This document shows, piece after piece, positions 20,599 to 31,184 of a DNA stretch of 64,000 nt. The DNA comes from an uncultured Pelagibacteraceae bacterium. Its GTDB lineage: Bacteria > Pseudomonadota > Alphaproteobacteria > Pelagibacterales > Pelagibacteraceae. Position 1 is the first letter of the stretch. Each line of letters opens with the position of its first letter. The stretch covers positions 1-64,000 of the forward strand of contig CACGUE010000005.1 of the NCBI GenBank assembly GCA_902576115.1, written 5' to 3'. The notes under the pieces are model-generated. The model had not been told where the DNA came from and made no database searches. It saw only the letters and a list, made by a program, of their open reading frames with translations. The position numbers were made by a program, and so were the translations under genes.

Positions 20599-21120
20599 AG
20601 TTTTTATCCATATAAGTTTTATTTTATAAATGTATTTAAAAAAAAAAACATTGATAAATTAGATAATAACACAGGATTAGTTTACAGAAATTATAACAAA
20701 AAACTTAATATAAATGATATAATCGAGCTAAAAAACTACTGTAAAATTAAAGGATTAAAGTTTTTTTTATCGAATAATTTTAAGTTAGCAATTAAATTAG
20801 ATTTAGATGGTGCTTATATTCCAGCATTTAACAAGAGTTTTAAACACTTAAATTTTAAAACTAAATCATCCTTTTTAATAATTGGATCAGCTCATAATAT
20901 TAAAGAAATTAGACTAAAGGAGAAACAGCAAGTAAAAATTATTTTTATTTCCTCAGTTTTTAAAAAAAATAAAAATTTTTTAGGCATTAATAAATTTAAG
21001 ATATTAAGAAAATTTACAAAAAAAAAAGTTGTAGCTTTAGGTGGAATTTCAAAGAAAAATGAAAGAAAAATTAAATTACTAAACTGTAATGGAATAAGTG
21101 GTATTTCTTATTTCGAGTAA
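20593..21120 (+). CDS. Divergent ThiE/TenI-like (thiamine-phosphate synthase superfamily) protein
   Basis: YRNYNKK..., DLDGAYIPAFN, FLIIGSAHNIKEI, VVALGGISKKN beta/alpha-barrel pattern; 175 aa. Confidence 0.68.
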   Translation: MHSFYPYKFYFINVFKKKNIDKLDNNTGLVYRNYNKKLNINDIIELKNYCKIKGLKFFLSNNFKLAIKLDLDGAYIPAFNKSFKHLNFKTKSSFLIIGSAHNIKEIRLKEKQQVKIIFISSVFKKNKNFLGINKFKILRKFTKKKVVALGGISKKNERKIKLLNCNGISGISYFE

Positions 21121-21152
21121 AAAAAAAGGCCCCATTTATGGGGCCCTTTTTT
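21121..21152. terminator. Bidirectional intrinsic terminator
   Basis: aaaaaaaGGCCCCATttATGGGGCCctttttt: 8-bp perfect stem flanked by A-run and T-run, between convergent genes ending at 21120 and 21171. Confidence 0.9.
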
Positions 21153-21170
21153 AAATGTATATTTTACAAA

Positions 21171-22106
21171 TTAGAACGCAAAAGTTAACACCATTTGATA
21201 ACCTTCTCTATCGTCTGAAGAAGTATTATTTACGTTGTCAACTGTGTGCATAGATACTGCAACACCCAATGATCCAATTGTATATGAAGCACCAATCGCC
21301 ATTGACTCTTGGTCATCAGATCCAACTTTCTCTAAAGTGTGTGAACCATAAGATACAGTTAAATCATCATTAACAGCATAAGATATACCAATACCTGTTG
21401 ATTCTACATCAGAAGAAGTTTCGTTGTCTTGCTCTGATTTTTGGATACCAACTGTTGCACCACCGATTGCATATTTAGCAAACAATGTGCTTTCATCAGA
21501 TTTAGTTCCAGTTGTTACTTCAACATCTCCTGTACCATAACCAACTGTTAATCCTTCCATTCCAGTGTAAGTTACACCGTAGTCAGAATAAGATACATCG
21601 TTAACATCATCATCAGCGTTTAGGTAAGTTAAAGTTAAGTTAAGACCTGACTCATGAGAGTAGTCGTATCTCCAAGCATTATTACCTGAATGACCATTGA
21701 CTATTCCTGTGTCAGCACCTGTGATAACATCCCATGGCTCTTCTGAAGCAGTTGGCATTACATCGTCATTACCACTTAAGAATGTTGATCCACCATGACC
21801 ATCAAATCTTAAAACTCCAGCATCACCGAAGTCCATAGCAATTGAGTAGTTGTCAACACCACCTGTTGATGTGTCAGCTCCATCTAACTCTACGCTGTAA
21901 GTTACTGTGAAGTCATTTACATCTCCTGAAGCAGAAAATGCAACTGCATCACTTAATACCCAACCATTACCATGTGTTGCTTTTTCATCACCACCGGTAT
22001 AAGTCATTGTAGCACTACCAGATACTGACATTTCAGCAGCTGAAACAGATCCAGCAACTAAAGAACCAGCAAGAGCTGTTAGCCCTATTTTTTTATATTT
22101 GTTCAT
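21171..22106 (-). CDS. Porin-like outer-membrane beta-barrel protein
   Basis: Signal peptide MNKYKKIGLTALAGSLVAGSVSAAE; alternating beta-strand repeats, terminal aromatic (LTFAF); SD AAGGAG upstream. Confidence 0.88.
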   Translation of the reverse strand: MNKYKKIGLTALAGSLVAGSVSAAEMSVSGSATMTYTGGDEKATHGNGWVLSDAVAFSASGDVNDFTVTYSVELDGADTSTGGVDNYSIAMDFGDAGVLRFDGHGGSTFLSGNDDVMPTASEEPWDVITGADTGIVNGHSGNNAWRYDYSHESGLNLTLTYLNADDDVNDVSYSDYGVTYTGMEGLTVGYGTGDVEVTTGTKSDESTLFAKYAIGGATVGIQKSEQDNETSSDVESTGIGISYAVNDDLTVSYGSHTLEKVGSDDQESMAIGASYTIGSLGVAVSMHTVDNVNNTSSDDREGYQMVLTFAF

Positions 22107-22318
22107 ATTAAGTACTCCTTGTTATTGTTTAATATTAAACAGGATCTTTTTACCAAAATTGATAAAAAACTCATAAATTTGAGAATATAACTCTATATTT
22201 TTATTAAAGTGTTGCATTTTTACATCATACAAAAGCACAGAAAAACATAGGTTTTTTGTCAATTTTTTATATAAATCTTATTAATTTTAAAGTGTATCTA
22301 AATTTTTAATAATTTTTT

Positions 22319-22840
22319 ATGTTATCAAAATACTTCAAACTCTCACTAATATTAGCCTTTGCTGGTGTACTTATTCTTAATTCTTGTTCTGGCGCAGGTG
22401 ATGCTCGTAAGAGACCTGCAAATGTAAAAGATAGAATACAAAAAAATATTGAAGAAGGAAGAGGTATTAAATTAATGGGTAATAAAAAAAACGTGGGTGA
22501 ATTTGATTTTGCAAGTTCAAATGAACTTTGGAGAGCATCTTTAGATACTTTAGATTTTATGCCTTTAGCTTTAGCAAATTATAGTGGAGGAGTAATAGTC
22601 ACTGATTGGTATAGTGACAACAATGAAAATAATGAGTCTGTAAAAATTTCAATAAGGTTTCTTAGCAATGAAATCAGATCTGATGCACTTGTAATTAAAG
22701 TATTTTATAAGAATTGCTCTATACAGCAAACATGCAAGATAACAGACAGATCGGGAGCATTATCAAATGAATTAACAGAAAAAATTTTAAAAAAAGCTGC
22801 ACTATATGAAAAAGAAGATAAGTCGAAAAAGAAAAAATAA
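22319..22840 (+). CDS. DUF3576-like lipoprotein
   Basis: Lipobox LILNSCSG; position directly upstream of leuS as in other alphaproteobacteria. Confidence 0.78.
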   Translation: MLSKYFKLSLILAFAGVLILNSCSGAGDARKRPANVKDRIQKNIEEGRGIKLMGNKKNVGEFDFASSNELWRASLDTLDFMPLALANYSGGVIVTDWYSDNNENNESVKISIRFLSNEIRSDALVIKVFYKNCSIQQTCKITDRSGALSNELTEKILKKAALYEKEDKSKKKK

Positions 22841-22888
22841 ATTTATAAAACTTTTAATTTTTGAAAGTTAATCACTTTAATTAGAAAC

Positions 22889-25432
22889 GTGGAAAGATAT
22901 AATTTCAAAGAATTTGAGCATAAATGGCAAAAGATTTGGGAGGAAAAGAAGATTTTTCAAACCAAGATAGATAAGAATAAAAAAAAATTTTATTGCTTAG
23001 AAATGTTTCCGTATCCATCCGGTAAAATACATATGGGACACGTTAGAAACTACACTATAGGAGATGTACTATCTAGATATAAAAAACTAAAAGGCTTCAA
23101 TGTTTTACATCCCATGGGATGGGATGCTTTCGGAATGCCAGCAGAGAATGCAGCAAGGGAAAATAATCTAAGTCCAAAAGACTGGACTAATAAAAATATT
23201 GAAACAATGAAAAATCAGCTTAAAAGATTAGGATTATCAATAGATTGGAGTAGAGAAATATCGACCTGTAACGAAGATTATTACAAGCACCAACAAATTT
23301 TCTTCTTAGAATTGTTTGAAAAAGGATTAGTTTACAGAAAAGAAAATTATGTAAATTGGGACCCTGTTGATGAAACAGTTTTAGCTAATGAACAAGTTAT
23401 AGATGGAAAAGGTTGGAGATCAGGAGCAACTGTTGAAAGAAAAAAACTAAGTCAATGGTTTTTTAATATTTCAAAATTTTCACAAAAATTGTTAGATGGA
23501 TTAGATGATTTAAAGACCTGGCCTAATAAAGTTAAAACTATGCAAAAGAATTGGATTGGTAAATCTTTTGGGTGCGAAATTAACTTTGAAATCGAAGGTG
23601 AGTTACCTATAAAAAATATCAAGTGTTTTACAACAAGACCAGATACTCTCTTTGGTTTTTCATTTTTGGCATTATCAGTAGATCACGAAGTTTCTAAATT
23701 TTATAAAAATAATAAAGATTTTTTGAAATTTAAAGAAGAATGCTCTAAAACAGGAACAACCGAAGAAGCTATTGCAGTTGGAGAAAAAATAGGTTTCAAA
23801 ACAAATTTATTTGCTAAAAATCCTCTAAGTCCTGATCAAATGGTTCCGGTATACTTTGCTAATTTTGTATTAATGGATTACGGTTTTGGAGCAGTTTTTG
23901 GCTGTCCTGGTCATGACCAAAGAGACTATGATTTTGCAAAAAAATACAACTTGGAAATAAAGACGGTTGTGAGGCCACATGATAAAAAAGACGATTTTAA
24001 AGTTAGTAATGAGGCTTATCCGGGTCCTGGGGTTTTAATAAATTCAGACTTTCTAAATGGACAAAAAGCTCCTGAACAATCAGTTATCGAGACTATTAAA
24101 ATTTTAGAAAAAAGAAAAATAGGAAAAAAAAGAATTAACTATAGACTAAAAGACTGGGGAGTGTCTCGTCAAAGATATTGGGGATGTCCAATACCAATAG
24201 TTTATGACAAAGATGGAAATGTTAAAGCCTTACCAAAAGAAATGTTACCTGTAAAACTTCCTGATGATATTGATTTATCAGTTAAGGGAAATCCTTTAGA
24301 TAGTCAGAAAAAATGGAAAGAAGTAACCATTGATGGAAAGACGTATACAAGAGAAACAGATACTCTTGATACTTTTGTATGTTCATCTTGGTACTATCTT
24401 AGATTTTGCTCGCCTAAGGAAATTAATTATGGATTTAAAAAAAATGACATTGATTATTGGATGCCTGTGGATCAATACATTGGAGGTGTTGAGCATGCTA
24501 TTCTACACTTGTTATACTCAAGATTTTTTATGAGGGCGATCGAGCATAACAATTCAAACTTTCAGATAACAGAACCTTTTAGTAGTTTATTTACTCAAGG
24601 GATGGTTTGTCACGAAACATATAAAGATGAAAATAATAATTGGTTAAGTCCTCAGGAAATAGAGAGAGTGGGTAATAAAGTTGTAAAAAAAAATGACCAT
24701 TCTAAAATTATAAAAGTAGGTCCATCAGAATCTATGTCTAAATCAAAAAAAAATGTTGTAGATCCAGAGTTTATTATTAATAATTACGGAGCAGATGCGG
24801 TTAGACTTTTTATTCTATCTGATAGTCCTCCTGAGAAAGATGTTCAATGGTCTGAGCAAGGTATGGTTTCATCTTACAAGTTTATTCAAAAATTATGGGC
24901 ACTTCATACAAATATTAAAAACAAAATTTTAAATGAAAATTCAGAAGATTTTGATGAAGAGATTGAAAAATTTACAAATCAATTAATAGAAAAAATAACT
25001 AATAATTTAGAAAAATTTAATTACAATGTGATTATTGCAAATATGTATGAAACTTTTAACTATTTATCTAATTATATAAAGGTGAATAAAAATATAAAAA
25101 ATCTAGAGATGAACTACAGAAAAATTTTAATATGCTTTACTCCAATAGTGCCTCATTTTACAAGTGAATGTATGAGTGAACTTAATGTAAAAAACGAAAT
25201 TCATTGGCCAGATTATGATGTTTCGGCACTTCAAGAAGAGGAGATTAATATTGTTATACAAATTAATGGTAAAAAAAGAGCAATCATAAATGTAAAGAAA
25301 GACATAAGTGAAAATGACATTTTAAAAATTGCAAAAGAAAATAAAATTGTCGATAAATATTTGAACAATAAGTTAGTTAAAAATATTATATTTGTTCAAA
25401 ATCGTTTAATTAATATTTTAACAGATGAGTAA
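22889..25432 (+). CDS. leuS: Leucyl-tRNA synthetase (GTG start)
   Basis: [35 protein letters not shown]; 847 aa. Confidence 0.97.
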   Translation: MERYNFKEFEHKWQKIWEEKKIFQTKIDKNKKKFYCLEMFPYPSGKIHMGHVRNYTIGDVLSRYKKLKGFNVLHPMGWDAFGMPAENAARENNLSPKDWTNKNIETMKNQLKRLGLSIDWSREISTCNEDYYKHQQIFFLELFEKGLVYRKENYVNWDPVDETVLANEQVIDGKGWRSGATVERKKLSQWFFNISKFSQKLLDGLDDLKTWPNKVKTMQKNWIGKSFGCEINFEIEGELPIKNIKCFTTRPDTLFGFSFLALSVDHEVSKFYKNNKDFLKFKEECSKTGTTEEAIAVGEKIGFKTNLFAKNPLSPDQMVPVYFANFVLMDYGFGAVFGCPGHDQRDYDFAKKYNLEIKTVVRPHDKKDDFKVSNEAYPGPGVLINSDFLNGQKAPEQSVIETIKILEKRKIGKKRINYRLKDWGVSRQRYWGCPIPIVYDKDGNVKALPKEMLPVKLPDDIDLSVKGNPLDSQKKWKEVTIDGKTYTRETDTLDTFVCSSWYYLRFCSPKEINYGFKKNDIDYWMPVDQYIGGVEHAILHLLYSRFFMRAIEHNNSNFQITEPFSSLFTQGMVCHETYKDENNNWLSPQEIERVGNKVVKKNDHSKIIKVGPSESMSKSKKNVVDPEFIINNYGADAVRLFILSDSPPEKDVQWSEQGMVSSYKFIQKLWALHTNIKNKILNENSEDFDEEIEKFTNQLIEKITNNLEKFNYNVIIANMYETFNYLSNYIKVNKNIKNLEMNYRKILICFTPIVPHFTSECMSELNVKNEIHWPDYDVSALQEEEINIVIQINGKKRAIINVKKDISENDILKIAKENKIVDKYLNNKLVKNIIFVQNRLINILTDE

Positions 25433-25883
25433 GTTAATAAAATTAATATTGGTAAGCTGTATTTTAATTGGATGTACTTACGAACCAATATTATTAAATA
25501 AAAATTATGATTTTTTCTTTAGTGAAATCAATTATAATGGAGATATAAAAATAAACGAGACTGTAAAAGAAACTTTGTCTGAAAAAACCAATTTTGGAAA
25601 AGGCAATGAACTTAAATTATATTTTTCTTCAAAAAAAAATAAACAAAATATTTCGTCTAACAGACAGGGGGACGCTACAATATTTAAAATTAGTATTATT
25701 ATAAATTATAATTTGATTAAAGGTGACGAAATTATATTTAAAAATGAAATAACAAAACAGTCAACTTATAACAATATTAAAGATAAGTTTGAATTATTGC
25801 GATATGAAGAAAATATTATAAAAAGCTTATCTCAAAAATCTGCTGATGAGATTTTGATGTCTATTACATCAATTCAAAAATGA
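25425..25883 (+). CDS. lptE: LPS-assembly lipoprotein LptE-like
   Basis: Lipobox ILIGCTYEP; leuS-lptE-holA synteny. Confidence 0.75.
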   Translation: MSKLIKLILVSCILIGCTYEPILLNKNYDFFFSEINYNGDIKINETVKETLSEKTNFGKGNELKLYFSSKKNKQNISSNRQGDATIFKISIIINYNLIKGDEIIFKNEITKQSTYNNIKDKFELLRYEENIIKSLSQKSADEILMSITSIQK

Positions 25884-26857
25884 TTTTTAAAAATTTTGAA
25901 TTAGGTAATAAAAATTTAAAAGAATTCAATTTTTTTCTCTTGTACGGTAAAAATGACGGCTTAAAAAATGAGATAATTGAAAAATACTTCACTAAAAATT
26001 TTAAAGGGGAATTAAATAAATATGAAGAGGCTGAATTTTTAGTCAACAATGATAATATTATGGAAGAATTTCTAAATAAATCATTATTTTCGACCGAAAA
26101 AATTATAATTATTTCAAGATCCAGTGATAAATTAGTTAATACCCTAGAAAAAATTCTTGAAAGAAGTCTGACTGATTTAAAAATAATAATTAAAACAGGA
26201 ATACTTGAAAAAAAATCAAAATTAAGAAGTTTATTTGAGAAAAGTGTATCTATGGTAGCAATTCCATTTTACGATGATGATAGTAGAAGTTTGTTGCCAA
26301 TTTTGCATGAATTTATAAATAAACATAAATTAAAAATATCTAGAGAGTCTATCAACTTAATATTAGATAGAGTAAGTGGAAACCGTGAAAATCTCAAAAT
26401 AGAATTGCAAAAGATATTTAATTATAGTTTAACAAATAAAAATCTAACATTTGAAACAATAAAAAAATTAACAAATTTAGCTGAAAATTATGGTGTAGGT
26501 GAACTAGTAGATGAATATTTATCTGGAAACACTAAAAATGTAACAAAAATCTTGAATGAAAATAATTATTCAGATGATGATTGTATACTGATTCTTAGAA
26601 CATTATTAATTAAATCTAAAAGATTATTGAAAATTTTAGAGACAAATAAACAAATTAATAACATCGATAAAGTAATAATGAATACAAAACCACCTATTTT
26701 TTGGAAAGAAAGAGATTATGTAAAAAAACAAGCTAATAATTGGGATTTAAGAAAACTAAAAAATAAAATTTATGAAATAAATGAAATCGAAACTTTAATA
26801 AAAACAAACTCTAAGAACTCTTTAAATATACTGTCAGATTTTATTATAAGCTACTAA
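25880..26857 (+). CDS. holA: DNA polymerase III delta subunit
   Basis: FFLLYGKNDGLKNEIIEKYF; 325 aa; follows LptE. Confidence 0.85.
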   Translation: MIFKNFELGNKNLKEFNFFLLYGKNDGLKNEIIEKYFTKNFKGELNKYEEAEFLVNNDNIMEEFLNKSLFSTEKIIIISRSSDKLVNTLEKILERSLTDLKIIIKTGILEKKSKLRSLFEKSVSMVAIPFYDDDSRSLLPILHEFINKHKLKISRESINLILDRVSGNRENLKIELQKIFNYSLTNKNLTFETIKKLTNLAENYGVGELVDEYLSGNTKNVTKILNENNYSDDDCILILRTLLIKSKRLLKILETNKQINNIDKVIMNTKPPIFWKERDYVKKQANNWDLRKLKNKIYEINEIETLIKTNSKNSLNILSDFIISY

Positions 26858-27705
26858 TAATTATTTTTAATAATACTAATCAACTTATCTAATTGATCAT
26901 ATCCTTTATACTGAAAAGTCAAAGTGCCGGAATTATTTTGATGATTATTTAACACAACACGCATTCCAATTTTATTTGTTAATTCATTTTGCATAGCAAT
27001 GATGTTTGGATCCTTTTTATTATAAGATTTGGACGATCCACGTTTTAATATTCTTACCAAACTTTCTGTTTGTCTTACTGATAATTTTTTTTTGATTATT
27101 TTTTCCGCTAAAAATGAAGCATTTTCCAATCCTATAAGTATTTTAGCATGGCCTTGTGTAATTTTTTCATTTCTGAGCATCTCAATTATTTTTTCAGGGA
27201 GGGTAAGTAGACGTAAAGAGTTTGAAATATGTGATCTGCTTTTTCCAATAAACTTTGCAACCTTATCTTGGTCATAATTAAAGTTATCTATCAAATTTTT
27301 GTAACTCTCTGCTTCTTCTATAGGATTTAAATCTTTTCTTTGAACATTTTCAATAATAGCAAACTCTAAAGATCTCAGATTATCAGCTTCGAGAATAACA
27401 ACAGGAACCTCATGAAGTCCAGCAGATTGAGCTGCTTGCCATCTCCTTTCCCCTGCGATTATTTCGAATTTATCATCTTGGTCCTCTGATTTTCTAACTA
27501 TCAGTGGCTGTATTATACCTCTCTCTTTTATTGAGTTTGTTAATTCTTCTAAAGAATATTTTTCAAATAATTTTCGAGGTTGATTTCTATTTGGAACTAT
27601 AGAACTTATTGAAATTTTGTTATTAGATAATTTTATATCACTATCACCAATTAAAGATGAAAGTCCTCTGCCAAGACCTTTTTTATTTTTAAAAGGATTT
27701 ATCAT
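26854..27705 (-). CDS. parB: Chromosome partitioning protein ParB
   Basis: GLGRGLSSLIGD, IVPNRNQPRKLFEKYSLEELTNSIKERGIIQPLIVR, GERRWQAAQSAGL, IENVQRKDLNPIEEAESY. Confidence 0.97.
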   Translation of the reverse strand: MINPFKNKKGLGRGLSSLIGDSDIKLSNNKISISSIVPNRNQPRKLFEKYSLEELTNSIKERGIIQPLIVRKSEDQDDKFEIIAGERRWQAAQSAGLHEVPVVILEADNLRSLEFAIIENVQRKDLNPIEEAESYKNLIDNFNYDQDKVAKFIGKSRSHISNSLRLLTLPEKIIEMLRNEKITQGHAKILIGLENASFLAEKIIKKKLSVRQTESLVRILKRGSSKSYNKKDPNIIAMQNELTNKIGMRVVLNNHQNNSGTLTFQYKGYDQLDKLISIIKNNY

Positions 27706-28502
27706 GCTGCACTCACAACTTTGCTATCCTGTTCTAAGAACTCTTCGGTAAATTTAAAGTATGCCTTACTACCGGGACAAACACTATCATACAAAAGAAC
27801 AGGAATTCCATGAGATGGTGCTTCTGATAACCTTACATTTCTTGGAACTGCTGTAGAATAAACTTTTTCCTTAAAATAGTTCCTTGCTTCTATCTCTACT
27901 TGGCCTGAGAGTTTATTTCTTTTGTCAAACATTGTAAGCAAGATACCTCTTATCTCTAAAGATGGATTTAGGTTAGATTTAATTCTATCAATTGTTTTCA
28001 TCAGTTGGGTAAGACCTTCTAAGGCGAAAAATTCGGTTTGAAGAGGTACCACAAGAGCATCGGATGCCACTAAAGCCATAATTGTAAGTAAACTTAGTGA
28101 TGGTGGACAGTCAATTAGTATATAATCATACGATGCTTCAGAATCATTTAAAATAGCCATCAATTCGTCTTTTAATTTAAACGCCCTACGGCTATCTCCT
28201 GCTGTTTCAACTTCAAGACCCGATAAATCGACGTTAGACGTAATTAAATTTAGATTAGCAAAGCTAGTTTCTTGTATTACCTCCGAAATTTTTTTATTTC
28301 CATTTAGAACATTGTAAATTGTTGTCCCAGAGCTTATGTCATTCGATAATCCAAGTCCAGTAGTAGCATTGCCTTGGGGATCTAAATCAATTACCAAAAC
28401 TCTTTTCCCTTTCATCGATAATCCTGCTGCTAAATTGATTACAGTTGTAGTCTTACCAACTCCCCCTTTTTGATTTATGACTGAAATAATTTTTTTATCC
28501 AT
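27702..28502 (-). CDS. parA: Chromosome partitioning ATPase ParA
   Basis: ISVINQKGGVGKTTTVINLAAGL deviant Walker A. Confidence 0.97.
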   Translation of the reverse strand: MDKKIISVINQKGGVGKTTTVINLAAGLSMKGKRVLVIDLDPQGNATTGLGLSNDISSGTTIYNVLNGNKKISEVIQETSFANLNLITSNVDLSGLEVETAGDSRRAFKLKDELMAILNDSEASYDYILIDCPPSLSLLTIMALVASDALVVPLQTEFFALEGLTQLMKTIDRIKSNLNPSLEIRGILLTMFDKRNKLSGQVEIEARNYFKEKVYSTAVPRNVRLSEAPSHGIPVLLYDSVCPGSKAYFKFTEEFLEQDSKVVSAA

Positions 28503-28586
28503 TTTTTTTTGCAGTTTTATGCATCTACAATTATTTTTTTGATTATTAAGATTTGATTTTTATAAAATTGTAAAAATTTTTTTAAA

Positions 28587-29240
28587 TTATTTTTTATTTT
28601 CATATTTTTTTCTTAAATTTGAAATTTTAACAATCATAGATTCATTACTTGTTAAGCTTTTTTTTTCTTCATAATCAAATTTCCAAAGTTTAAGCGAATC
28701 TTTCAAAATTTTTTTTCCACTCTTACCTAAAAATAAAATTATATACTTAAAATTTGTAAAATTATTTTGTGCTATTTGAAAAATTATTGGTAAAGGTTTA
28801 AAAGCTCTTGAGATTATTACATCTGTATATAAATTTTTTTCTTCAAAAATACTTTTTTGTCGTATCTCAGAATTCAAATTAAATTTTTTTGTCATTTCTT
28901 TTAAGAAAACACTTTTGTGATAGCTTTTTTCATAAAAAATCAGCTTAAATAAGGGTTTTTTAGGTTTCATCAAAATACCTAAAACTATGCCAGGTAAACC
29001 GGCTCCTGATCCTAAATCCATGCAGGTTTTTATATCATTTTTATCAATAAAATCAATTGTTTGTGCACTATCTTCAATATGCCTTATTTTTATTGATTTT
29101 TCAGTGCTCTTACTAATCAAATTTAATGTCTTATTCTTTAATATTATTAATTTTGAAAATTCCTCAAGTTCATTTAATGTTTCACGTGAAACATTATTTC
29201 TCACATTCTTATCTTTTTTTAAAATTCCCGAATCAATCAA
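28587..29240 (-). CDS. rsmG: 16S rRNA (guanine527-N7)-methyltransferase RsmG (GidB)
   Basis: [42 protein letters not shown]. Confidence 0.94.
   Translation of the reverse strand: MIDSGILKKDKNVRNNVSRETLNELEEFSKLIILKNKTLNLISKSTEKSIKIRHIEDSAQTIDFIDKNDIKTCMDLGSGAGLPGIVLGILMKPKKPLFKLIFYEKSYHKSVFLKEMTKKFNLNSEIRQKSIFEEKNLYTDVIISRAFKPLPIIFQIAQNNFTNFKYIILFLGKSGKKILKDSLKLWKFDYEEKKSLTSNESMIVKISNLRKKYENKK
29178..29193. promoter_or_regulatory. parS centromere-like site (perfect)
   Basis: TGTTTCACGTGAAACA, a 16-bp perfect palindrome identical to the canonical parS consensus, inside rsmG (encodes VSRET). Confidence 0.95.
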
Positions 29241-31108
29241 GCTATATGCTTAATAGACTTTCTTTTAAGATGAGACAACAAAATATATACAGCAGCAGGA
29301 GTAATTCCATCAATTCGTAGTGCCTGACCCATTGTTTTAGGCTTAATTTTCTTAAACTTTGATTTTACCTCATTTGAAAGTCCAGAAAAACTATCGTAAT
29401 TTATATTTTCTGGAATAATTAAGTTTTCATCTCTTTTAAAAGCTAATATATCTGCTTTTTGCTTTTTTAAATAACCTTTATAATGAGAGCTTATCTCTAA
29501 TTGCTCATCAATTTCACGTGAAACATATTTAATTTCTGGCCATATTTCCCTGATTTTTATCATATTTACTGATTTTTGACTTAATATTTCATGAGCTGTA
29601 CGATTAATACCGTCTTTAGCAATATTTACTCCATATTTTGCAATTTTTGATGGTGTTATCGTTAATTGGTTCATTTTAGTTTGAATTTTAGACAATTCAT
29701 TGTTTTTTTCTAAAAATTTCTCTTTTCTTTCATTTAAAACTAGTCCAGTTTTTATTCCTTTCTCTGTTAATCGAATATCTGCATTGTCTGACCTTAAAGA
29801 AAGTCTGTATTCTGCTCTTGATGTGAACATTCTGTATGGTTCTGCTACGCCTTTGGTTACAAGATCATCAATCATAACACCAATATATGCTTCTGATCTG
29901 TCTAGAATAAAAGGCTCTTTTCCCTTTACAGTAAGAGCTGCATTTGCTCCAGCAATTAAACCTTGAGCTGCTGCCTCTTCATACCCAGTCGTTCCATTGA
30001 TTTGTCCAGCAAGGAATAGATTTTTTATTTTTTTTGTCTCTAAAGTTATAAAAAGCTCCCTTGGGTCTACAAAATCATACTCTATAGCATATCCAGGTCT
30101 TAAAATTTTTACACTTTCTAAACCGTTGATTTTATTACATATTTCTTGCTGTATATCTGCAGGTAGGGACGTAGAAATCCCATTTGGGTAAATTGTATTG
30201 TCATTCAAGCCTTCGGGCTCTAAGAAAATTTGATGTCTTTGCTTATCTGCAAATTTATTTATCTTATCTTCAATTGATGGACAATATCTTGGACCCACAC
30301 CTTGTATGCTACCTGAGTAAATCGCGCTTCTCTTTAAGTTTTTAGAAATAATTTTATGAACAGCTTCGTTAGTATAAGTCATCCGGCATGAAATTTGTTT
30401 ATTAAGATTTTCTTTAGTCAGAAAAGAAAAAAAATATGGATCTTTATCGGCATGTTGCTCTTCTAAGTTTTCAAAATTTATTGTACGAGCATCAAGTCTT
30501 GGAGGTGTTCCAGTTTTCAATCTTCCTATTTTAAAATTATATTTTTTTAATTGCTCACTCAAACCTGTTGATGGTTTTTCATTAAATCGTCCTGCTGGTG
30601 TTTTATGTTCACCTATGTGTATCAAGCCATTCAAAAATGTTCCGGTTGTTAAAATTATCTTAGATGATTTTATTTCTTTACCAGATTGTGTTATAAATCC
30701 AGTTATATGATTATTTTTAAAATTAAATCTAATTACAGGATCTGAAAAAATTGTTAAATTACAGTAGTTTAACAGTTTTTCCTGCATATATTTTTTGTAT
30801 AACGATCGATCACTTTGAGTTCTTGGCCCTCTAACAGCCGGCCCTCTACTTTTATTTAATAGTCTAAATTGAATGCCTGATTTGTCAGCTACTTCTCCCA
30901 TAACTCCGTCTAAAGCATCTATTTCTCTTACCAAATGTCCTTTACCCAATCCTCCAATAGCTGGGTTACATGATAACTCTCCAATTGTTTCAAAGCTGTG
31001 AGTAAATAGTGCTGTATTAACTCCTAATCTAGCAGATGCTGCTGCAGCTTCACATCCAGCATGACCTCCGCCTACAACAACTACATCAAAAGATAACTTG
31101 TTTTTCAT
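29237..31108 (-). CDS. mnmG: tRNA uridine-5-carboxymethylaminomethyl modification enzyme MnmG (GidA)
   Basis: [45 protein letters not shown]. Confidence 0.97.
   Translation of the reverse strand: MKNKLSFDVVVVGGGHAGCEAAAASARLGVNTALFTHSFETIGELSCNPAIGGLGKGHLVREIDALDGVMGEVADKSGIQFRLLNKSRGPAVRGPRTQSDRSLYKKYMQEKLLNYCNLTIFSDPVIRFNFKNNHITGFITQSGKEIKSSKIILTTGTFLNGLIHIGEHKTPAGRFNEKPSTGLSEQLKKYNFKIGRLKTGTPPRLDARTINFENLEEQHADKDPYFFSFLTKENLNKQISCRMTYTNEAVHKIISKNLKRSAIYSGSIQGVGPRYCPSIEDKINKFADKQRHQIFLEPEGLNDNTIYPNGISTSLPADIQQEICNKINGLESVKILRPGYAIEYDFVDPRELFITLETKKIKNLFLAGQINGTTGYEEAAAQGLIAGANAALTVKGKEPFILDRSEAYIGVMIDDLVTKGVAEPYRMFTSRAEYRLSLRSDNADIRLTEKGIKTGLVLNERKEKFLEKNNELSKIQTKMNQLTITPSKIAKYGVNIAKDGINRTAHEILSQKSVNMIKIREIWPEIKYVSREIDEQLEISSHYKGYLKKQKADILAFKRDENLIIPENINYDSFSGLSNEVKSKFKKIKPKTMGQALRIDGITPAAVYILLSHLKRKSIKHIA
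29510..29525. promoter_or_regulatory. parS-like site (14/16)
   Basis: AATTTCACGTGAAACA; 12-bp TTTCACGTGAAA core intact; inside mnmG (encodes VSREI). Confidence 0.85.
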
Positions 31109-31184
31109 AGTTGTAATTTATTATTGATCTTAAAATTTACAAGAAAACACTCAAAATTGCTAAAAAAGCCTTTATTATCAACGA

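Noticed and set aside
29126-29320. ORFs antisense to rsmG/mnmG start region (28987..29253, 29126..29320)
   Set aside because: Antisense to confident genes and partly explained by the parS palindrome; no family or RBS.
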